Part shown: positions 58,976-64,000 of the stretch, in pieces
How positions within the stretch are numbered: position 1 is the stretch's first letter
Layout of the letters: each line of letters starts with the position of its first letter
NCBI RefSeq assembly: GCF_003626655.1
Contig: NZ_RBAN01000004.1
Coordinates: 558,001 to 622,000, forward strand
Length of the DNA stretch: 64,000 bases
From: Micromonospora costi
GTDB taxonomy: Bacteria > Actinomycetota > Actinomycetes > Mycobacteriales > Micromonosporaceae
Direction of reading: 5' to 3'
Program-made: the position numbers and the translations under genes
Notes under the pieces: model-generated
Told to the model about the DNA's origin: nothing
The model's database searches: none
The model's input: only the letters and a program-made list of their open reading frames with translations

Positions 58976-59033
58976 GCCCGCGCCGACACGGCACGGGCTG
59001 TCGCCGCTGTCGATCATCGGCGACACTTCCACC

Positions 59034-59894
59034 GTGCGAAACGACCTCGACCAGATCGAAGCGGCGTTCGTCGGCACACCACTGGCCGGCCTGCCAATCG
59101 GGCACGGCCCCTCGGGCACCGTCATCGTCGCCGGCATCGACCCTCATCGCCTGCACGAGGCCTGGCGGGCCGCCGACGCACTGGTGCCGGTCACCGGACG
59201 CCGGCCCGTCCTGGTCACGGACGACTTTGGTGACACGCTGACGATCCGGCCCGAGCCGCAGCCGGGTCCGTCGGAGTCGGCGCTGCGCGCGTTCGCCGAG
59301 AAGGCCGAGTCTTCCGAGCCCTGGCTGGTCTACCGCCACTACATGCAGGACGACGTGGTCGACGAGGATGAGGCCGAGTACTACGCGCGCGGCCTGGCCG
59401 GCATCGACCTGGACGTGAGGGCCATGGTGTCGGATGTGGCGCTGCCCGCTCCGCGTCAGGCGCTGGAGCGGGCGCTGTACGACCGGGTGCTCGCCGACGC
59501 CGACCTGCACGCCCGGGTGCTCGGCAGGGTGCGGTTCGTGACGCAGACCGCCTACTGGTACACGCCTGCCAGCGTCCTGCTCATGTTGCTGCCGACCAGC
59601 GACGTCCGCAGCTCGGGGTACTGGGTGGACTTCTACGGTGCGCTCACGCTGGAGTACCGGCAGGCGCTCGCGGAGGTGTTGGCGCAGTGGCGTGACCGGT
59701 GGGACGCCCGCCTGGTCGCGTCGTGGGGCACCATGCTGCAGTTCCAGGTGGGTCGCCGCCCGACGCCGGGTGACGAGGCGTGGATCGCGGCCGGCCAGCT
59801 CAAGGGGCTCGCGTCGAACCTCGACCTGAGGCGGTGGGAGGTCGCCGTCGCCCTGCCCGCCGGTGACGCGTGGTTCGTGCACAACCGGCCCTGA
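59034..59894 (+). CDS. DUF4253-like protein
   Basis: 286 residues. The C-terminal 130 resemble DUF4253: ALAEVLAQWRDRWDARLVASWGTMLQFQVGRRPTPGDEAWIAAG, then the closing VALPAGDAWFVHNRP. The middle has TAYWYTPASVLLMLLPTSD. It is a cytoplasmic protein of unknown function. The GTG start has no SD and is not certain. It follows the epoxide hydrolase by 58 bases. Confidence 0.6.
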   Translation: MRNDLDQIEAAFVGTPLAGLPIGHGPSGTVIVAGIDPHRLHEAWRAADALVPVTGRRPVLVTDDFGDTLTIRPEPQPGPSESALRAFAEKAESSEPWLVYRHYMQDDVVDEDEAEYYARGLAGIDLDVRAMVSDVALPAPRQALERALYDRVLADADLHARVLGRVRFVTQTAYWYTPASVLLMLLPTSDVRSSGYWVDFYGALTLEYRQALAEVLAQWRDRWDARLVASWGTMLQFQVGRRPTPGDEAWIAAGQLKGLASNLDLRRWEVAVALPAGDAWFVHNRP

Positions 59895-59909
59895 CCGTGA
59901 GACCGGCGG

Positions 59910-60869
59910 TCAGCGCTGGGCCGGTCGATTCCTGCGTACGCGGGCGGCGCCCAGCCATTCGCCGAGCCGGCGGCGGGCCCGGCCGCGGCGATATCCGCCG
60001 TGCGCCGCCCCGGCCGGTGGTGGCTCGAACAGCGATCCCGACCCGGGCGCGGCAGGGGCCGGCCTGGTCACGAACGTCGCGCCCCACCGGGCGACCACCG
60101 ACTCGCTGACACGCGGCGCGATCCGGTGGGCGGCGAGGGCCAGGTGTGAGAGCAACCCGGTAGTCGCCTGCCGGCGGGGGCGGCGGGCGCAGGCGAGAAT
60201 CGTGGCCGCGAGGCGTTCCGGCGCGTACGCGGGCGGGATGGCGCGTAGTTGGCGGCCCGAGTGGTTGGCGGCCCGCCCGAAGAACGGCGTGTCGACCGGC
60301 CCGGGCAACACGAGACAGACCCGTATCCGAGGATGACCGGCGACCGCCTGCTGAAGGTTCAGGGCCAGGCCTCTGAGGGCGAACTTGGTCATGGAGTAGA
60401 GCGGGACCATCGGGTTCGGGAACACCGACAGCAGGGATCCGATGAGCACGAGGACACCATCGTCCTGCGTGTGAAATCGTGTCAGCGCGGCGCGTGCGCA
60501 CAGCACGGTGCCGAAGACGTTGGTGTCCACCAGCCGACGGATCTCGTCCACCGACTCCGAGCCCAGCGGCCCGGCGATTCCGACGGCCACCGCTTCGACC
60601 CAGACGTCTATCCGCCCGAACCGCTGCACCGCGAGCCGGGCCAACCGCTCAACGGCTGCGGGATCGGTGACGTCGGTCGGCACGACGAGCACCTGCCCGC
60701 CCCGCGCCCGGCACTCGTGTTCCACCTCGGCAAGCGCTTCCGGGCTCCGCGAGGCGAGGACCAACCTGGCCCCTTCGGCAGCGAACGCCAACGCGGTCGC
60801 GCGGCCGATTCCGCTCGACGCCCCCGTGACCAGCACCACGGCGTCGCGGAACGTTCTCCGCCTGACCAT
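59910..60869 (-). CDS. SDR family oxidoreductase
   Basis: A 319-residue short-chain dehydrogenase. The nucleotide motif TGASSGIG is at 15-22 and the catalytic YSMTK follows a Ser in LIGSLLS. The usual NNAG motif is replaced by EAVA (in DVWVEAVAVG). A basic Pro/Ala-rich tail of about 60 residues extends beyond the normal fold. The ATG has the SD GGGAGG. The substrate is unknown. Confidence 0.88.
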   Translation of the reverse strand: MVRRRTFRDAVVLVTGASSGIGRATALAFAAEGARLVLASRSPEALAEVEHECRARGGQVLVVPTDVTDPAAVERLARLAVQRFGRIDVWVEAVAVGIAGPLGSESVDEIRRLVDTNVFGTVLCARAALTRFHTQDDGVLVLIGSLLSVFPNPMVPLYSMTKFALRGLALNLQQAVAGHPRIRVCLVLPGPVDTPFFGRAANHSGRQLRAIPPAYAPERLAATILACARRPRRQATTGLLSHLALAAHRIAPRVSESVVARWGATFVTRPAPAAPGSGSLFEPPPAGAAHGGYRRGRARRRLGEWLGAARVRRNRPAQR

Positions 60870-61040
60870 CGCACCTCCCGCACCGGCAGAACGAGATGAA
60901 GCATCTACCCACGGACGTGACGATCAGTCCCAGCGCTCATCACGCCGTCCGCCGAGCCGCGGTGGGGCCGTCGAGAAGGCACGGGAGACGCGTTCCGGTC
61001 AACGCGCTGGTGGAACGGCGGAGCGCGGCGGGTGCCCCTC

Positions 61041-61077
61041 GTGCGGCGGTGGACGCCTCGCGCGTCCACCGCCGCAC
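61041..61077 (-). terminator. Terminator after the anti-sigma-like gene
   Basis: A perfect 16-bp stem (GTGCGGCGGTGGACGC and its complement) with a 5-base loop, 19 bases past the stop on the minus strand. Confidence 0.75.
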
Positions 61078-61096
61078 ACGCGCCGGCCTGCTCCGG

Positions 61097-62236
61097 TCAC
61101 CGATCGCCGGTGAACGGGTCAACGGGCCACGTCGCGGGGTCCGGGCCGCCCGTCCAGTCGCAGTCGGCGGCGATCCGGCGGACCAACGTGGGGTCGTAGC
61201 GGCCGGAGGCGGTCAGCGACAGGACGGCGCTCCCCTGGTCGACGGCCACCTCCATGATGGGGGCGCCGCCGTCGCCCCGGTGCTCCACGACCCGGGCCGG
61301 CCGGCCGCCGATCTGGTCGTTGGCGTCGGAGATCCCCCCGGATTCCGTGGTGAGCAGGACATGGAACGATCCGTCGCTCACGCTCAGCATGCTGGTGGCC
61401 CTGGCGTCCCGGAACACCACCGAACAGCTCTCGGGCGTCATCGCGGCCGGCAGTGAACGCAACCGGTAGGGCGCGACACAGCGGTAGGTGCGATCCAGGC
61501 GGACGCTGGCCGCGACCGCCAACGCATCGTCCTGGCCCCGGGCTCCCGCGACCTGCATCCAGAGGCCGTTGGCGGTCTTCCAGCGCAGCACGGCGGCCCG
61601 GCGGTCGCCCGCCTCCTCGAGGGCGAACGTGCCGGGTCGCCCGGCGACGCGGACGGCTGTGCGCTTACCGGTCAGCGGTTCGAAGTCCTTCGTGTCGGCC
61701 CCGACCCGCACGATGAGCGTTCGGGACTGACCGTCGTCGTCGACACCGTCGATGACGAGGCTCTCCTGCCGCTCGTCGATCAGCTGCTGGTACTGCATAC
61801 CGATGATCGGGAACGGCAACCGGGCCAGGCCGAGGTGCAGCATCAGCGGCTGGCCGACCGCGTCGGCCGAATCGACGGCCGTGGGGGCGCCGGGTGCGAC
61901 CGGCGGTGTCGGCAACACCGTCATCGGCGCAGGGCGCGGTGACCGCGGGGACGGCGACGATGACGGCGAGGGCGGCGGCGACGGCGTCGCCACGCCCGGC
62001 CCGAGCCCCGCCTCCGGCACCGGCCCGGCACCCGGGCTCAGCGCCGCGGTCAGCGACAGCACCACCGCGCCCGCGCCGGCCGACAGGCCCGTCGCGCCCA
62101 GAGCGAGACCCCACCGCCGCCGACGGCGGTAGCGGACGCCCGCCGTGCGGGCCCCGGCGAGGAGCCGGTCGACGTGTACGTCATCGTCGGCAACCCGGGT
62201 CAACGTCTCGTGCAGCGCCCGATCCAGGTCAGTCAT
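61097..62236 (-). CDS. Membrane-anchored protein, likely SigE-partner
   Basis: 379 residues. A cytoplasmic arm of 40 residues (MTDLDRALHETLTRVADDDV) precedes one membrane helix and a Pro/Ser-rich linker of about 60 residues, then a beta-rich extracytoplasmic domain with two Cys in the region CVAPY and ESCSVVF. This is the layout of proteins paired with SigE-family sigma factors in Micromonospora and Streptomyces. The ATG overlaps the sigma gene by 8 bases and has the SD GGGAGGA. A role in sensing the envelope state is inferred. Confidence 0.7.
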   Translation of the reverse strand: MTDLDRALHETLTRVADDDVHVDRLLAGARTAGVRYRRRRRWGLALGATGLSAGAGAVVLSLTAALSPGAGPVPEAGLGPGVATPSPPPSPSSSPSPRSPRPAPMTVLPTPPVAPGAPTAVDSADAVGQPLMLHLGLARLPFPIIGMQYQQLIDERQESLVIDGVDDDGQSRTLIVRVGADTKDFEPLTGKRTAVRVAGRPGTFALEEAGDRRAAVLRWKTANGLWMQVAGARGQDDALAVAASVRLDRTYRCVAPYRLRSLPAAMTPESCSVVFRDARATSMLSVSDGSFHVLLTTESGGISDANDQIGGRPARVVEHRGDGGAPIMEVAVDQGSAVLSLTASGRYDPTLVRRIAADCDWTGGPDPATWPVDPFTGDR

Positions 62237-62732
62237 CGCGTCCTCCCGTTGGTGTCAGCGCCACATCAGCACCCACCTTGCCCCGCAACGTCGCAAGCGC
62301 GCGCTTCACCTGCGTACGCACGGTCACCGTCGAGCAGCTGAGCAAGGCGGCTATCGACGCATCGTCAAGATCCTCGTAATAGCGCAGCACGATTGCCGCC
62401 CGTTGCTTGGCGGGCAACTGCCGCACGTGACGCCACAGGGCGTCACGTTCCACAAACTCCGATTCGAGGTCCCGGCGGCTAGCGGGATCGCCGGTGTCAG
62501 CTACGACGATCTCGCGGCTCGACAGTCGCCTCCAGCGGGTGATCGACGCGTTGACCAGCATCCGGCGCAGATACGCCTCAGGGTTCGCGGCCGAGATCCG
62601 GTTCCACCGCGCGAACGCCCGCGCCAGCACCTCCTGTGCCAGGTCCTCACCGCGATGCCGGTCGCCGGTCAACAGCCGCGCGAGCCGCACCAGCGCCGCG
62701 CCTCGCGCTCGTACGTAGTCGTCGAAATCCAA
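62229..62732 (-). CDS. SigE family RNA polymerase sigma factor
   Basis: A 167-residue ECF-like sigma factor of the SigE group common in actinobacteria: DYVRARGAALVRLARLLTGDRHRGEDLAQEVLARAFARWNRI opens it and region 4 is LPAKQRAAIVLRYYEDLDDASIAALLSCSTVTVRTQVKRAL. The start is TTG at 62732 with no well-spaced SD. It is co-transcribed with the membrane-anchored protein downstream. Confidence 0.9.
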   Translation of the reverse strand: MDFDDYVRARGAALVRLARLLTGDRHRGEDLAQEVLARAFARWNRISAANPEAYLRRMLVNASITRWRRLSSREIVVADTGDPASRRDLESEFVERDALWRHVRQLPAKQRAAIVLRYYEDLDDASIAALLSCSTVTVRTQVKRALATLRGKVGADVALTPTGGRDD

Positions 62733-62911
62733 ACCTCTGCCACCCTCCCCCGCCGCGCCGCACGCTCACACCGGGATACACGACTCGGGTACCGGCGTCT
62801 GTTGCACGGCACAACAGGATTGCCCGAGCGGCCGATTCGCCATCGCACCGATTCGCAGGAGGGTGACCGCAAGACGATCGTCGACTGAACGCCGCAACGA
62901 AAGGAGCCCCG

Positions 62912-63616
62912 ATGGGCTCACTCAGGAGGACCGCGCTGGTCGCGGGCGTGTTCTACGTGCTCACCTTCGTCTCGATTCCGACCGTCGCCCTGTACGGTCC
63001 GGTGCACGACGCGGACTACCTCGTCGGCACGACGTCGGAGACCCCCGTCGTCATCGGCGGCGTCCTCGAGGTGATCGTTGCCCTCTCCTGCATCGGCACC
63101 GCCGTCGTGCTGTACCCGGTGGTCAAGCGGCAGGGCGCAGCCCGAGCGCTGGGCTTCGTGAGCGCCCGGGTCCTCGAAGCGGCCGGCATCTTCGTCGGCG
63201 TCGCGAGCCTCCTGACGCTCGTGGCCCTGCGGCGAGCCGAAGCCGGAGCCGACGCCCTGGTCACCGGACAGGCGCTGGTCGCCTTCTACGACTCGATCTT
63301 CCTACTCAGCCAAAGCCTCATCCCGGCCGTGAACGCCCTGTTGCTGGGTTCCCTGCTGTACCAGTCACGGCTCGTGCCGCGCGTCCTCCCCGTGCTCGGG
63401 CTCGTCGGAGCGCCCCTGCTCGTCGTGGCCGACGCCGGCACTCTGTTCGGGCTCTGGGATCGGCTGTCCCCGGTGGCGGCGATCGCGGCCGTCCCGATCG
63501 CGGTGTGGGAGTTCTCGCTGGGCGTCTATCTGATCGTCAAAGGCTTCAAGCCCTCCCCGGTCACCGCAGAAATGGTGGCCGCCGGGGCCCGGCACCCCGA
63601 GGGCGCCAGCGTCTGA
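62912..63616 (+). CDS. DUF4386 family membrane protein
   Basis: 234 residues with six membrane helices. LRRTALVAGVFYVLTFVSIP is the typical opening of DUF4386, and GALL-like turns and LLQSQLVPR-like segments (LLYQSRLVPRVLPVLGLVG) follow. The ATG at 62912 has the SD AAAGGAG. The function of the family is unknown. Confidence 0.88.
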   Translation: MGSLRRTALVAGVFYVLTFVSIPTVALYGPVHDADYLVGTTSETPVVIGGVLEVIVALSCIGTAVVLYPVVKRQGAARALGFVSARVLEAAGIFVGVASLLTLVALRRAEAGADALVTGQALVAFYDSIFLLSQSLIPAVNALLLGSLLYQSRLVPRVLPVLGLVGAPLLVVADAGTLFGLWDRLSPVAAIAAVPIAVWEFSLGVYLIVKGFKPSPVTAEMVAAGARHPEGASV

Positions 63617-63688
63617 GCGTCGACGACACGGCCGGGTTGGCGTAGCCCGAGAGTTGGTGGAAGGCGCCGACCGCGTCAGCGGTGACAC

Positions 63689-64000
63689 TCAGGAATCCGC
63701 TGGTACACCGGCTTCCAGCTGGCCGATCATCGGGGCGAGGAGCTCGTTGAGTTCGCGGGCCAGCACCGTGACCGCTCGACGCGCCGCGGGAGCTACGGAC
63801 GCGTCCGGGCCGTCAGGGGCCGGAGGCAGATCATCGAGGGGAAGCGGCGCCTCGACCTGCAACACCGCCCGCAGGTGGGGGCTGCGCGTCACGTCCTGGT
63901 CCGACGGTGTCGTGTACTGGCCGAACAGCTGCGGCCAGTCCCGCCAACCCCGGTCGCGCTGCCACTGCCTGGTCCACGTGAGCTCGGCGGGCCACCGGGA
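63689..64000 (-). CDS. Unidentified protein (C-terminal 103 residues; cut by the window edge)
   Basis: The frame is open from 64000 to the stop at 63689, so the gene starts beyond the window. The visible part is Trp-rich (RWPAELTWTRQWQRDRGWRDW), then LFGQYTTPSDQDVTRSPHLRAVLQVEAPLP, a Pro/Asp-rich linker and a helical end (VTVLARELNELLAPMIGQLE). I do not recognise the family. No membrane segment is visible. Confidence 0.6.
   Translation of the reverse strand, partial: SRWPAELTWTRQWQRDRGWRDWPQLFGQYTTPSDQDVTRSPHLRAVLQVEAPLPLDDLPPAPDGPDASVAPAARRAVTVLARELNELLAPMIGQLEAGVPADS

Noticed and set aside
1..64000. tRNA, rRNA, CRISPR, prophage or integrated element boundaries
   Set aside because: No tRNA T-loop with acceptor pairing, no spaced direct repeats and no integrase, transposase or phage structural genes were seen.

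Overview
The window is chromosomal DNA of a high-GC actinobacterium, most likely a member of the Micromonosporaceae (Micromonospora or a close relative). Pointers are the very high GC at third codon positions, many GTG and a few TTG starts, an F420-type DUF385 reductase, a nickel superoxide dismutase, a SigE-family sigma factor, and many genes whose -10 element lies 5-7 bases before the start codon (leaderless mRNAs). I saw no rRNA, tRNA, CRISPR array, phage or intact insertion sequence. The genus is an inference.

Layout. 1-4064: a minus-strand operon for uptake and cleavage of (D-amino-acid-containing) dipeptides: an M19 dipeptidase, a lipoprotein binding protein and two permeases, the last cut by the window edge. 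4509-11738: single genes, including a P450, a winged-helix protein, a secreted HAF-type protein, a DUF385 reductase, a small CC-motif protein behind a MerR-type promoter, YnfA, a nucleotidyltransferase followed by a truncated relative, and a chloroperoxidase-like hydrolase. Two imperfect palindromes fill the gap at 9345-9515. 11775-18363: redox functions: an unusual radical SAM protein, nickel SOD, katG and its regulator furA, plus an AraC/VOC pair. 18543-25945: an acetyltransferase, an LtrA protein behind a perfect CRP-type site, a protein with an apparently replaced C-terminus, a second palindromic repeat, methionine aminopeptidase divergent from a small XRE regulator, a LysR regulator, a DedA protein and a MHS-type transporter.

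26022-34865: four regulators lie beside their likely targets with visible operators: TetR with a hydrolase and an MFS exporter, a winged-helix protein with a small membrane protein, and PadR with a GyrI-like protein. A fructosamine kinase, an acyltransferase and a secreted S15 peptidase complete the block. 35037-38975: one minus-strand operon encodes an ECF sigma factor, a zinc-finger anti-sigma fused to an ABC-2-like membrane domain, two ABC-2 permeases and an ATPase. 39094-40432: a membrane protein and a divergent TetR regulator share three operator copies.

42011-54515: nitrogen and carbon use. An acetamidase/formamidase and an APC permease form one operon. A sugar or polyol module follows: an FrcBCA-type ABC importer, a P-loop kinase, a short-chain dehydrogenase and a full transketolase, divergent from a ROK regulator. 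The gene set suggests polyol to ketose to ketose phosphate to the pentose phosphate pathway. A SulP transporter lies downstream. 54815-64000: an ArsR regulator coupled to a second SulP transporter, an epoxide hydrolase, a long SDR, a SigE-family sigma factor with a membrane-anchored partner, a DUF4386 protein and a partial unknown gene.

Start codons were chosen from Shine-Dalgarno (SD) sequences, four-base stop/start overlaps, or a -10 hexamer just upstream, so many starts lie inside the longest possible reading frame. Function assignments rest on motifs recognised by eye; no database search was run.
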